NCBI GenBank assembly: GCA_009829735.1
Contig: CM020618.1
Location: forward strand, 2,106,882 to 2,170,881
From: Pyropia yezoensis
Taxonomy: Eukaryota; Rhodophyta; Bangiophyceae; Bangiales; Bangiaceae
Length of the DNA: 64,000 nucleotides
Direction of reading: 5' to 3'
Shown piece by piece: positions 39,832 to 50,469 of the stretch. The notes beneath the pieces are model-generated. The model was not told the DNA's origin. It ran no database searches and saw nothing but the letters and a program-made list of their open reading frames with translations. Position 1 is the first letter of the stretch. Each line of letters opens with the position of its first letter. The position numbers and the translations under genes were made by a program.

Positions 39832-42021
39832 GTGACCATGTCTGCCCAAGAGACGGGGAACGTTCAAGATGACGGATCGGCGTCGACGCCGACCCCGGAG
39901 GTGACTACGGGAACCGGGATCGGGAACCCGATCGATAACATTGAGACGCCAATGCTTTCCGGTGCCGGATCGACGTTTGGCACGGCTCGGACGGCAGGAG
40001 GCGGGGGCCCGCCTCAACTGTCGTCGACCGACCTCACTCCGCCGCCTCCTTCACCAGGGGATTCCCTGATGGCATCATTGGCCCGCATCGAGGCCCGGTT
40101 TTCCGGGCTCGACGCCCGTCAAGATCGGACGGAGGACGCAATGGCAGTGTTGATGTCAACACGGCACACGACGGGACCCCGTCGTGTTCCTCCCACACCG
40201 GTACGGTTCGAACCGGCCGGACTACTTTCGGAGTCCACCAGGGTCAACCCCGGTGTTGCTACTCCTGGACAACCCCCGGACACAATGGGGTATGGGTCCG
40301 ACTCGTCGGCAGAGTTGGAACGGAGTCACACGGAGCGATACGCTCGGAGCACCCGAAGCGGACTCCGCGGACACGACCCGGCGGATACGTACGCCGGGGG
40401 AGAGTCGGTTATTGGAGGAGGGGGTACCCTCTCGCAGTACCCCCACGACGAAGGGGGCCCGGCAACTCGGGTTCCCGAGGTGCCGACGCCTGAAGTACCA
40501 TCTTCAGTGGTGGAAGCTATGACCGCGCAGGTAACTGCGAGCCTACTGAAGCGGATGGAGTCCGATGAGTTCGCTCATCAACTGGCTAAGCGACTGGATA
40601 TCCAGGACGCTGACACGGAGATCGTCAACGAGGTCTTCCGGTCGGTTCTTACTCCGGAACGTTATCGTTTGGAGGACCGCTCTACCACCGTATCGGAATC
40701 GATGCGTAATACGTCGCATCGGGCGATCCGCTCTATGCAGACCCTTATGAAGGGAGTCCCTATGTTCGGGGGGCCGAACGGACGCCCGTTGGCAGTCATC
40801 GGCTTCTTGACTAGCTTCAAGGCAGCCGCAGACAAGGCGCTCGTTAACGAGGGGCTGGCCCTGGAGATCCTCCCGTTCTTTGTTGATGAACGGGTGCGAG
40901 GCATTCTTCGCCAGGCATCCCCGATGCCGGGAATGAGGGTCGCGGCCACCCCCATGGATTACCGTGGGATATTGAAGGAGCTGCTGAGCAGCTACCTCAG
41001 TGAGGACAAGTGCGAGGACCACTATCGGGCCCTTCGCACTGCCACCGCCCAGTCCTGGGAGGATGAGGAGATGTTTGGACGCCGGATCCAAGAGCTCGAC
41101 TACGAGCTGGGGAAGCTCCTCGGAGAAGGGGAGCTACGGGCCATCCTGTTCGCAGGAGTACCCAACTACGTGCGGATATCCGCACGGGGCGCCAACACGG
41201 CACGGACGAACTTCAGTCGACTGATGCATATGTGCAAGTCCCTAGGGGACGCCTACCGGGTTCTACACCCGGAGTGTGCCTTGGCCCCGAAGCCCAAGGG
41301 TGAGGGAGGCAAGCCCAGTCTTACCCCGGTACCGAGGCAAGAGAAGGTGGAACGTAAGGCCGCACCAGTACTGGTGGCAACCGAACATACCCCTATTGGT
41401 GAGGGTGACCCTCTGGTCGACCAACAGGGCCACCTGTTGCTACCGGCGACGCCGGTGATTGATGAACATGGTACGGTAGCGTACATCGCCCCGGCTGGAA
41501 CCCAGTTCCAGGTCAACGAAGGAACGGGACGGCGCGTCCCGTATGTGCGGACTACGGGGTACTCCCCGGTGACGGGTGACCCTCACCAACCCTTGCCAAC
41601 ATGGGCGGTGCGCACGGAGGCACCCCCGCAGATTGCGGGCCGACCCAACCGGTTGGGGGAGTCCATGTTCCGGTTGACCCAAGGACCCAAGGCCTACCAG
41701 GGAGCAGGCACTCGGGCGCCCGAGGGAGGCAACCATAGCTACGGGGCTACCCCGATGCGACCTCAAGGGGGGACCGGCACGTCCGGGTGTATGTTGTGTG
41801 GGGATCCCCAGCACTGGGTGTCTTCCTGCCCACTCATCCCCGAGGAGTCTCGGCGGGCAGCGGCGCAACGCAAGGCATCCACCGGGGGGTATCCCCCCCG
41901 AGCACCCGGACCCGCACCGGATAGGCAGCCAGCTCCAGGTGGAGTATTGGCCGTCGAGGGGGCACCTCCTCAGCCGGATGTCCCGGCGGACAGCACCCTA
42001 CCAAGGGCGGGAAACGAGTAA
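39832..42021 (+). CDS. gag: Gag of element B
   Basis: 729 residues from the ATG at 39832; a second ATG two codons later (MSAQETG) may be the real start. A disordered Thr/Pro/Gly N-terminus is followed by a capsid-like helical region (about 270-470, with DKCEDHYRALRTATAQSWED and ELGKLLGEGELRAILFAG). The nucleocapsid zinc knuckle is CMLCGDPQHWVSSC (C-x2-C-x4-H-x4-C) near residue 654. The frame ends PRAGNE-stop, where a frameshift signal leads into pol. Its N-terminal 80 residues match the broken gag of A/E at 56465-56721. Confidence 0.9.
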   Translation: MTMSAQETGNVQDDGSASTPTPEVTTGTGIGNPIDNIETPMLSGAGSTFGTARTAGGGGPPQLSSTDLTPPPPSPGDSLMASLARIEARFSGLDARQDRTEDAMAVLMSTRHTTGPRRVPPTPVRFEPAGLLSESTRVNPGVATPGQPPDTMGYGSDSSAELERSHTERYARSTRSGLRGHDPADTYAGGESVIGGGGTLSQYPHDEGGPATRVPEVPTPEVPSSVVEAMTAQVTASLLKRMESDEFAHQLAKRLDIQDADTEIVNEVFRSVLTPERYRLEDRSTTVSESMRNTSHRAIRSMQTLMKGVPMFGGPNGRPLAVIGFLTSFKAAADKALVNEGLALEILPFFVDERVRGILRQASPMPGMRVAATPMDYRGILKELLSSYLSEDKCEDHYRALRTATAQSWEDEEMFGRRIQELDYELGKLLGEGELRAILFAGVPNYVRISARGANTARTNFSRLMHMCKSLGDAYRVLHPECALAPKPKGEGGKPSLTPVPRQEKVERKAAPVLVATEHTPIGEGDPLVDQQGHLLLPATPVIDEHGTVAYIAPAGTQFQVNEGTGRRVPYVRTTGYSPVTGDPHQPLPTWAVRTEAPPQIAGRPNRLGESMFRLTQGPKAYQGAGTRAPEGGNHSYGATPMRPQGGTGTSGCMLCGDPQHWVSSCPLIPEESRRAAAQRKASTGGYPPRAPGPAPDRQPAPGGVLAVEGAPPQPDVPADSTLPRAGNE
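42009..42015 (+). promoter_or_regulatory. Predicted -1 ribosomal frameshift site, gag to pol of B
   Basis: GGGAAAC is read in the gag frame as G GGA AAC, followed by GAG and the stop TAA, so it has the exact X XXY YYZ phase. The pol frame is -1 relative to gag and is open from 41925, overlapping gag by 97 bases. GC-rich sequence that could form a stimulatory structure follows (GGGGGGGCGCTGGGGTCACC). Confidence 0.65.
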
Positions 42022-42029
42022 GAGGAAGG

Positions 42030-45000
42030 ATGAAGGGGGGGCGCTGGGGTCACCCAAGCAAGCCATCCCGGAGTACCGCGGGGAAAGCCCCACGGAGAGC
42101 GCGGTTGAGCCGACGCCGCATCAACCCCCGGGTACACCTTCCGGCCCCGACGACACGGCGTCAGGGGATTGATGACCACCCTCCAAGGTTGGGAGGAGAG
42201 GACGGGAAGCCCCGTCACGTTGAACCAGACAAGGGCCCTGTTCAGGATGCCCGAGTTACACCGGATATCGGTGTAGGACATGTGTTGTTTACCTTGGAGA
42301 ACTTCAAGGTATCAGCCACCCTGGGGGTTGACCCCCAGTCGACACGATCGTACTACCCTGTACTGGACACAGGGGCTGGACCCAACCTTATCCGGAAGGA
42401 TACCCTCCCGGACAAGTGGCTTTCACGAGTCAGAGTGACTCGGGGACCCACCATCAAGGACGCGAATGGTCGACTCATTCGTACGACCGCAGCGATGTCG
42501 CTGCAGGTTACCATCGGGGATCTCACCACGGAAGTTGACTTCCTGGTATGTGAAACGCTATCGGTGCCCTGCATACTGGGGTGCACCTTCATCAACGTTC
42601 ACGTTGATGCAATCCGGCCAGGCCGGAGGACCGTCGAGCTTCAAGAAGCCGACGGGACGAAGCGAGGACACACGGCTATCGTCAGGGACCTGACGCTACA
42701 AGGAAGCCACGTTAACGTGGCTGAGGTGTACGCAAGCGTCGAGCCGAAGACACTTCGGTTGGCCAAGCGAACTCGCTTTGAGCCGTTGTCAGAGACAGTC
42801 CTCCCGGTTAACTGCGACCTCGCAGGCATCTGCAGAGTCCAGTCCAACCTACGGACGTACAAGCGCCATGGGTTGACCATGGCCAACGGTCTCATAGACC
42901 TCCCAGCAGGAGGGTCGTCCCTCCTAGTGATGGCGAACTATCGCCGTAAGGCAGTCACCCTCCCGAAGGGAACTATCCTCGGGATTGCCGAACTCTACGA
43001 AGGAGATATCCTTACCCCTGATAAGGAAGGTCAAGTGGAACCACTTGAAGTACTGGCGGTCGCCGAGACCACCGAGCGACAGCAACCCGATGACGGGAAG
43101 CCTAACCCATCGGCGGCGCCGGCGGACCTGCCGCCAAAGGACCAAGAGGCCTTGAAGGCACTGGCCGAGGCTGACCTCGACCACCTTCCCCCTTCGGTAG
43201 CCGAAGGGGTACGACGGATGCTAAGAAAGCATGACGTTATGTGGACAGGCGGGGCCTTAGGGACCATTGGGGCAACCCAACATCGTATAGACCTGGTACC
43301 AGGCGCACGACCCGCCCGCTCACAACCGCACCGAGCGGGACCTATGCAACGAGAGATCGTTGATGGAGAAGTGAAGAGGATGAGTGAAGCTAAGGTGATC
43401 CGACCTTCGATGTCGGAATGGGGTGCCCCAGTCGTTATTGTGCCGAAGAAGGATCAAACCCCTCGGTTTTGCATCGATTATCGACGCCTCAACTTGGTTA
43501 CCAAGAAGGACTCATACCCTTTACCAAGGATGGATGAATGCATCGACTCCCTGGGGGAGGCTACGGTGTTTACCACCATCGACTGCAATGCCGGATACTG
43601 GCAGATCCCGGTGGCGGACGAGGATATCCCCAAGACGGCATTCGTCTGTCACAGTGGAGTGTACGAGTTCCTAAGGATGCCCTTCGGATTGTCCAACGCC
43701 CCCGCTACATTCCAGCGGGCTATCGACATCATACTGTCGGGGGTGAAGTGGCGTAACTGCCTAGTGTACCTCGATGACGTCATCGTCTTCTCGCGTAACA
43801 TGGATGACCATGTACAACATGTTGACGAGGTACTCACCCTCTTGAGGAACGCCGGGGTAACCCTGCGTCTGAAGAAGTGCGCCTTCTTCCAACAGACGGT
43901 CGAATATCTGGGCCACCAGATAACCCCTGGTAAACTAGGGGTACTCGAAGCCAATACCCGGGCACTCCGGGATGCCCGGTTCCCTAACACCCAGACGCAG
44001 CTCAAGAGCTTCCTGGGAATGTGCAATGTATACCGACGGTTCGTCAAGGACTTCGCTCGGATAGCTAAACCGTTAACGGTTCTTACGAGCAGTACCTTAC
44101 CCAAGGTACTCCAACCCCCTTCGCCTAGCGAAGAGGAGGCATTCGAGTCGCTGAAGCGAGCCCTACTAGCCCCACCCGTCCTTGCGTTACCGCATAGACG
44201 GGGTACCTTCGTCATCGATGTCGATGCGTGTGATACACAAGTGGGATGCACCCTGTTACAGGGAGAGACGTTGATCGGCACCGATAACGTTATCCCGGAC
44301 CTACGTCCGGTAGGGTACTTCAGCCGGACACTCAACCCGGCTGAGCGGAACTATAGTGCCACCGAGCGTGAATGCCTCGGAGTTATATGGGCAGTGCAAC
44401 TGCTCCGTCCATACCTGGAGGGCTCCAGGTTCATCGTGAGGTCCGACCACGAGCCCCTACGATGGCTCCTCAACCTTGGTGACAAGGATTCCGATAGCCA
44501 TGGGAGGCTAGCCCGATGGAGGCTGAAGATGGCCGAGCACGACTACCGCACGGTGTATAAGGCTGGGTCAACCCACCACCTCGGAGACGCGTTGTCTCGA
44601 CTCGACACCCCGAGCGGGGATACCCGCCCGGTGGACGAGGACATCCCGGTAGTACCGGTGTGCATGGTGGGTAATGCTACCCAGGGTATGGCTGACAATA
44701 CCATGGCACACCTTGCGTGCCCATTGACCCTCGCGGACTTCCGCGAGGCACAGGCCAACGACGATGACTGTAGACGTCATCGTGCTAACCTCCTGGCCGG
44801 TACGGCCGGCATCTTCTCCGAGAACGAAGACGGACTCATATACCGGCGGGCACCCGCCGATGGACGACATCAAGTCGTGGTTCCCGTGTCCTTACGGCAA
44901 GCCGTCATGGAACGAGAACATGAGAACCCTACAGCCGGACACCCGGGGGGCTCACGTATGTTCGCAGCAATGCGAAGGTTCTTCTACTGGCCAGCAATGG

Positions 45001-46196
45001 CCGTCGACGTGGTCGACCACGTAAGGGGATGCCACCCCTGTGCGCGTAACCGCATGAGTCTACATAGGCAGGCGTCTGCCATGAAGCTATTCCCACCCGA
45101 TGGGCCCAACGAGCAAGTCGCTATCGACATACTCGGGCCACTTCCGGTAACGGAAGAAGGGAACAGGTACATCCTGGTCATGTCTGACCGCTTCACTAAG
45201 CTGTCCAGAGCGGCAGCCATCCCGAATGATACGGCATACACGATCATGAACGCAGTGGTTGACCACTGGATCAGTGCATACGGAGTCATGAAGCAACTCC
45301 TCTCCGATAACGGAGCAAACCTTACGTCGGCATTCTGCACTAAGGTCCTGGGCATGTTCGGTATCGAACCACGTCGGGCATCCGACTACCACCCGCAGTC
45401 CAACGGGCAGGTGGAGCGGTTCAACCGCACCATCGTAAAGATGCTACAGTGCTACGTGGCCGAGCACACGAACACTTGGGACAGGCTTCTGTCCGTACTC
45501 ACCCTGGCATACAATGCCAGGCCACATCGGAGCACAAACATTGCTCCGCTGGAGTGGGTCATGCCACTAGGCGTCGGTAACCTGACGCTGCCACCCGGCA
45601 GGTGCACTCGGTATGATACACCGAAGGGCCGACCCGCCGAACGCATCCACCTAGCTTGGTTGGCCAAGCTATCGTGGATGATTCCTAAGCTCAAGGGTGC
45701 CCTTGACAGAACACAACTTCGATATAAGAAGAACTTCGACGCCCGACTACGGGTGCGCAACGCAACCCTGGTAACAGGTGACTGGGTCTATATCAGACAC
45801 CAGAAGTTCCGAGGGAACAAGCTTATGCAACCGGTCAAGGGACCGTACCAGATCCTCCACAGAGATGACCACTCTGTTATCTTACACTCCGATACGGAGA
45901 TCCAACGCATCAGTATGAATGATGTCACACCTGCTCCGAAGCCGGAACAGCCTCAGCCGGTACCGGCTGGGTTGCTACATGAAGCTCTTACAACCCACCG
46001 GTCGGATGACCCGGTGGGACCGGATGGGATTCCATACCAAGTAGAGAGCGTGGTCGGACACACCGACCCGGACATACCAGGACCCTGGTACGTCAAGGTT
46101 ATGTGGGTCGGATACGACTCACCCACCTGGGAACAGGCGGCGAATATACCCCGCCAACTCCTCATGCCGTACATGAGGCGACGACGCCTCCTGTAA
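42030..46196 (+). CDS. pol: Pol of element B: protease, RT, RNase H, integrase, chromodomain
   Basis: 1388 residues if counted from the ATG at 42030, but the frame opens at 41925 and is probably entered by frameshift. Protease: VLDTGAGPNLI (DTG at about 113-115). Reverse transcriptase: FCIDYRRLN and LVYLDDVIVFSR (YLDD near 580). RNase H: FVIDVDACDTQVG (about 728) and SDHEPLRWLL (about 805). Integrase: zinc-binding HPGGSRMFAAMRRFFYWPAM and CHPCARN, then Asp in AIDILGPLP (about 1032), Asp in SDNGANL (about 1093) and Glu in GQVERFNR (about 1128). Chromodomain: WYVKVMWVGYDSPTWEQAAN at about 1354-1373. All catalytic residues are present, so this copy could supply a working polyprotein. Confidence 0.93.
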   Translation: MKGGRWGHPSKPSRSTAGKAPRRARLSRRRINPRVHLPAPTTRRQGIDDHPPRLGGEDGKPRHVEPDKGPVQDARVTPDIGVGHVLFTLENFKVSATLGVDPQSTRSYYPVLDTGAGPNLIRKDTLPDKWLSRVRVTRGPTIKDANGRLIRTTAAMSLQVTIGDLTTEVDFLVCETLSVPCILGCTFINVHVDAIRPGRRTVELQEADGTKRGHTAIVRDLTLQGSHVNVAEVYASVEPKTLRLAKRTRFEPLSETVLPVNCDLAGICRVQSNLRTYKRHGLTMANGLIDLPAGGSSLLVMANYRRKAVTLPKGTILGIAELYEGDILTPDKEGQVEPLEVLAVAETTERQQPDDGKPNPSAAPADLPPKDQEALKALAEADLDHLPPSVAEGVRRMLRKHDVMWTGGALGTIGATQHRIDLVPGARPARSQPHRAGPMQREIVDGEVKRMSEAKVIRPSMSEWGAPVVIVPKKDQTPRFCIDYRRLNLVTKKDSYPLPRMDECIDSLGEATVFTTIDCNAGYWQIPVADEDIPKTAFVCHSGVYEFLRMPFGLSNAPATFQRAIDIILSGVKWRNCLVYLDDVIVFSRNMDDHVQHVDEVLTLLRNAGVTLRLKKCAFFQQTVEYLGHQITPGKLGVLEANTRALRDARFPNTQTQLKSFLGMCNVYRRFVKDFARIAKPLTVLTSSTLPKVLQPPSPSEEEAFESLKRALLAPPVLALPHRRGTFVIDVDACDTQVGCTLLQGETLIGTDNVIPDLRPVGYFSRTLNPAERNYSATERECLGVIWAVQLLRPYLEGSRFIVRSDHEPLRWLLNLGDKDSDSHGRLARWRLKMAEHDYRTVYKAGSTHHLGDALSRLDTPSGDTRPVDEDIPVVPVCMVGNATQGMADNTMAHLACPLTLADFREAQANDDDCRRHRANLLAGTAGIFSENEDGLIYRRAPADGRHQVVVPVSLRQAVMEREHENPTAGHPGGSRMFAAMRRFFYWPAMAVDVVDHVRGCHPCARNRMSLHRQASAMKLFPPDGPNEQVAIDILGPLPVTEEGNRYILVMSDRFTKLSRAAAIPNDTAYTIMNAVVDHWISAYGVMKQLLSDNGANLTSAFCTKVLGMFGIEPRRASDYHPQSNGQVERFNRTIVKMLQCYVAEHTNTWDRLLSVLTLAYNARPHRSTNIAPLEWVMPLGVGNLTLPPGRCTRYDTPKGRPAERIHLAWLAKLSWMIPKLKGALDRTQLRYKKNFDARLRVRNATLVTGDWVYIRHQKFRGNKLMQPVKGPYQILHRDDHSVILHSDTEIQRISMNDVTPAPKPEQPQPVPAGLLHEALTTHRSDDPVGPDGIPYQVESVVGHTDPDIPGPWYVKVMWVGYDSPTWEQAANIPRQLLMPYMRRRRLL

Positions 46197-46653
46197 CAAC
46201 CCAACCGACACCGACTTCGGCTGTTGGGGGGTGAGGCTTATACCTACTAAGTAGGGTGTGACATGGTTACGGCAGACTTAGGTTTCTAAGTCAAATCAGA
46301 CTTAGGTTTCTAAGTCGAACCAAGCTTAGGTAACTAAGTAAAAACCTGAACCTTAATAAGTTAACTTAAAGGTAAAGGCTAACTCCGATAATATCGAAGT
46401 AACTAGGGAGCTTACACGGGAGGATGACCTCCCCAAGCCAAGACACAAAGTGAGGGAGGATAACCTCCCCAAGCATGAACCAACCGGAAGAAGTTGGGCG
46501 GGAGGCAAGGCACCACTGAGCCAGAAGGGGTACTCCCCAGGGCAGCAAACAGAGGCAAGCAATGCCCCCAGCGGGGGATGAGTTTATACTCACTACTACC
46601 CGGCTACCATAAGGGTTGCCGGGACCCTCTCCCTCACAAACAAATAGCACTCC
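46197..46653. terminator. Spacer with three tandem hairpins between convergent ORFs of B
   Basis: This 457-bp, AT-richer stretch separates the pol stop (46196) from the antisense ORF stop (46654). GACTTAG-GTTT-CTAAGTC occurs at 46275-46292 and again at 46299-46316, and CTTAG-GTAA-CTAAG lies at 46325-46338. The same set, inverted, is kept in A/E (about 38990-39042). The position suggests 3'-end formation for both convergent transcripts, but no poly-A signal is proven. Confidence 0.4.
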
Positions 46654-49098
46654 TCAGTGGGTAGACCCACTGCCCGAGGGAGGCCACTCACGCGTAAGCG
46701 CGTATACCTCCGTGCTCCACCGGTCGGCAATGTCACGACGGTCGACCACCCGAGTTACCTCGGTGCATAGCTGGACGAGGGTGCTGCGGCCAGCCTCCAC
46801 GTCCTCCAGAGCTGTCTGGAGGCGGTCCAGCACGCCACCAAAGCAACGCGCTGACCCAACCAGCGCAGCACCTGGGGGGCTATCCCCCCAGCTAACAGAG
46901 AGACCCCCACGCATGGCGCGGGTAACAAGAGCGTCAACGCCCTCATACCAGAGACGGGGACCCCCGTCATGTAGGACAGGGGCGGGAGGTGACACTGGCG
47001 CAGCCAGAGGAGCCACAGGAGCCGACACGGCTACCACCGGAGCCGGTGGCACCTGATACGAGGCCCGGTAGGACCCTACCGAAGGGGCTCCACCGTAACC
47101 ACGGCGGTACTCCGCCCGACGACGGGACACCTCACGCTCCCCACCCGCAGAGCCCCACTCTCGGGGACGACGGCCAACCGCCGCAGGCATCGGGTTACCG
47201 AACCACGGAGCAAGGACCTGAAGAGGGTCATGGATAACCATGGGAATACCCAGGTCAGGAACGGCCTCGGTGGACGCCCACCCATGGCAACTAGGCTCAC
47301 CCGGCTGAGTACGCCGGACACGCAACGAGTGACGAGGCAAGGGGGAAGCCCCAGCCTGCGGGTCCCGGTACGGGGGAAGGGCCAACACCCCAGCCCAGTT
47401 CACGGCATCGTGAACAGCCAGCAGGGCTTCGAACTCCCGGGCCAACCCGGTCTTGGCGGCTATCAGATCCACGCCCAACTGCGCGATGTGCCGACGGACA
47501 CCCGTCGGAAGATGAAACAGACGACCCTGCCGGCGGACGGACAGCAAGAAGGATGAAGCCTGCCCGAGGGTAACCTCAAGGGTGAAGGTACCCTGCAACG
47601 GGTGGACCGGTCGCGAGGCCAACACACTCCCGAAGTAGCGAAGACAGGAGCCGGTGTCAAACCGGAAAGCAGGGGCGGGTTCCCACCCCTCCTGCCATAG
47701 CGGCGGGCGCACGGGAGTGTATACCGGAGCACGACCGTTGCCGGTCTGCAACGCACACGTTATATCCGTGCGGAACGCATCCGCCATGACACCATGGTTA
47801 CGTCGCCAACTCGACGCCGACTTCAACCCCGCCATGGGCGGGTAGGGAGCCGTCAACGACAGATACGGGGGTACCCCCGGGTAGTAGTCAAAGTCGGGAT
47901 ACCGACCGGTACGGCTCACCGTCTCCCAAAACGCAACCGGCTCCGCCGCCGCCGCAATCCCCGAGCACTAGCCGGGTAGTCAATCTCCCGCGGCAACGCG
48001 GGGGCAATCAAGTCGCAGACCCCGAAGTTGGGGTCGAGGTAGACCTCACCCCGTCCCACCCGGGTGCGCCAAAGCTGCGCATGCCGGTCGTCCGGCTGAC
48101 TCAGGATCCAATGGTGTTCCACCCGGACCGCGTTCGGCTGGTTGACCAGCCGCACCAACTCCCGCTCCCAGCACGGGTCCACCTTGACGCGCCGGGAGGA
48201 TTCTCCACGGGGATGCACCAGGTGGAAATCCACCCGCATACGCCCATCGGACTCCATCGACTCTTGCACCGTGAGGCCTCGAACCCGAGCCACCAAGTCG
48301 GACACCGACATGCGGGTTGACCCGCCGCCACGGCGACGCCGCCCACCCAACGGGGCAACCCGGGCAGGACCAGGAAGAATCGGGGGCGCCGGGGGACGCA
48401 CCACCGGCAGAGGGGCCGACGTCGGAGATGGACGAGGCCGAGGAGGAAGAGAAGGGCGGGCGCCCGCCCGGAGTAACTCCCGGTGTCAACCGCCATGGGA
48501 GAAGGAGCGTCTTGACCGCTCGACACCCGCGGCACCGCAGGTATGGTACCGGCGCCGGCACCACCCGTCGGCGTAGCCCCCGCCTCGGAAGTGGAAGGCA
48601 CTTGGACAGCCTCCGGAGCCGGAGCCCCGGCCGTGCGGACACCCGCACCGTCTTGACCCACCGCACCGGGTGTCGCACCGCCACCACCACCCGCGTCAAC
48701 GTCGGGACCGCCTCGAGGAGTCACCGCCCGGACACCCGGACCACCTTGACCAGCCGGAGTCGGCTGCGGGTCGCGACCTCCGCCGCAGGGCGGACCATCT
48801 TGAGGTACCTGCGGTGAGCCGGCACCGGCACCAGGCCCATCCGGGCAGCCGGCAAGAGAGGGGGTAGAAGCCGCCACGCGCGGTTGACCGCCGGGTTGAC
48901 CTCCGGCCGACGGCACCGTCGTGCCGCTGCACACGGACGACAGTCCTCCGGCCGACAGACGGACGGACACCGCAGGCCCGTCGTCGTCAGACGAGCTCAC
49001 CCCGTAACGCGCGCGTCGGGACCGACAGGCGCGTCGTCCTCCATCTCCTCCCCGATCAGGAGGTCTTCCTCCTCTTCAAGCACCTGGGGATAGGACAT
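46654..49098 (-). pseudogene. Antisense third ORF of element B, frameshifted
   Basis: Homologous along its length to 36296-38665. The start MSYPQVLEEEEDLL lies at 49098. The frame changes near 49000, again near 48450, and again near 47965, where B has GCTCGGGGATT and the A/E copy has one more G. The last 421 codons (46654-47919) are open and nearly identical to A/E. So the element with intact gag-pol has a broken antisense gene, and the copy with broken gag-pol has an intact one. Confidence 0.85.
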
Positions 49099-49667
49099 GA
49101 TAACGGGTGCGGAGTCCCCCGCGCCCACAAGCCGTCGACGGCTACAACCCGGTACGGTGGGATAACCGGGACGAGCCAGGGAAGCGCGGACACCCGCGCT
49201 TATGACCACAAACGGCCACGAGAAGCGCCGCAGGCACGCGGGTCGACCCGCGCCCCACGGGGCTACGACCCGCTCCACCCAGGCACCTGGGCGGGACGGG
49301 GCCACACCCACACACGGGGTAAGGGGGGGTCACCCCAACCGCCCCCACGCAACGCGGGCAGCCCCCGCCCCCCCTCAATCGTCCACACGAGAGGGGCCCC
49401 CCTACCACCAGGCACCTGGTGGCGGATCCGCTTGCACCACCCCTCGGAAAGGGGGGGCGTGAACAGCAACCCCGCATCGGGAATTTAACGGTCCGGAAAA
49501 CGGATCGTGTGTGTGTACCACGCAAAGGGGGGCACCCCCTGAGACAACCTCGAAAAGGGGTGTCTGTCGCGACGGGGCGCAAAGCCCCACCCGACGGGTA
49601 AACGGTCACGCGACCCACTTACATTCGGTACCCCGAATGCAACTCGACCCGAGGACGGGCCGAATCT
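49099..49667. other. Region between antisense ORF start and 3' polypurine tract of B
   Basis: Upstream region of the antisense ORF, shared with A/E (35721-36295). A conserved hairpin CATTCGG-TACC-CCGAATG lies at 49622-49639; in A/E the loop differs (AGTT) but the stem is kept, which hints at a selected RNA structure. C/G runs are frequent. Confidence 0.5.
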
Positions 49668-49679
49668 AAGGGGGGGATA
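49668..49679 (+). other. Polypurine tract of element B
   Basis: AAGGGGGGGATA directly precedes the 3' LTR. An identical tract precedes the A/E 3' LTR on the other strand (35708-35719). It is the expected plus-strand DNA primer. Confidence 0.8.
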
Positions 49680-49969
49680 TGTAGCAATATGGTTGTCCGT
49701 ATTGTGACCCTAATATCAGGGGGGCTACTTCTAACCCTTAACTTTCAATTTGATAGTTCGTACTGGTCACGGTATCTATAAGTTACGTATGACCAGAGGG
49801 ACTTGCATCTTGGGGTGGAGGGTAGTTAGTAGTGTCTCCGAGGGTTTATAACGAGGGGGGCCGGTGGCGAATCCACCGCCGGCCAAGGTAGAACAACAAA
49901 CCCCTCCCATTTGGGCTCCCATCTTGGTCCCGTGGCTTGCGCTCCAAGGACAGCAACCTTGGCCTCCCG
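49680..49969 (+). repeat. 3' LTR of element B, first 290 bp
   Basis: Matches the 5' LTR (39250-39612) from TGTAGCAATATGG onward with almost no changes, which suggests a recent insertion. About 73 bp are lost in the gap. Confidence 0.9.
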
Positions 49970-50469
49970 NNNNNNNNNNNNNNNNNNNNNNNNNNNNNNN
50001 NNNNNNNNNNNNNNNNNNNNNNNNNNNNNNNNNNNNNNNNNNNNNNNNNNNNNNNNNNNNNNNNNNNNNNNNNNNNNNNNNNNNNNNNNNNNNNNNNNNN
50101 NNNNNNNNNNNNNNNNNNNNNNNNNNNNNNNNNNNNNNNNNNNNNNNNNNNNNNNNNNNNNNNNNNNNNNNNNNNNNNNNNNNNNNNNNNNNNNNNNNNN
50201 NNNNNNNNNNNNNNNNNNNNNNNNNNNNNNNNNNNNNNNNNNNNNNNNNNNNNNNNNNNNNNNNNNNNNNNNNNNNNNNNNNNNNNNNNNNNNNNNNNNN
50301 NNNNNNNNNNNNNNNNNNNNNNNNNNNNNNNNNNNNNNNNNNNNNNNNNNNNNNNNNNNNNNNNNNNNNNNNNNNNNNNNNNNNNNNNNNNNNNNNNNNN
50401 NNNNNNNNNNNNNNNNNNNNNNNNNNNNNNNNNNNNNNNNNNNNNNNNNNNNNNNNNNNNNNNNNNNNN
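49970..50469. other. Assembly gap of exactly 500 N
   Basis: The round length suggests a placeholder rather than a measured distance. The left flank is the middle of the element B 3' LTR and the right flank is the integrase of element C, so at least two element ends are hidden. Confidence 0.95.

Larger units (their letters stand above)
39250..49969 (+). mobile_element. Ty3/gypsy chromovirus B with intact gag and pol
   Basis: Order: 5' LTR, primer site, gag, pol, antisense third ORF, polypurine tract, 3' LTR (cut by the gap). It lies in the opposite orientation to A/E and is inserted 130 bases before the end of the A/E pol gene. Because both share the 3' part, 35345-39249 and 46067-49969 form a large inverted repeat. 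The left five flanking bases are CCGGG (39245-39249); the right flank is in the gap. Confidence 0.88.

Noticed and set aside
35345-49969. Reading the two opposite 3.9-kb arms as a single inverted-repeat transposon
   Set aside because: Each arm ends with an LTR, polypurine tract and pol end in the order expected of two separate LTR elements, and the CGTGG duplication links the left LTR with 57304 instead.
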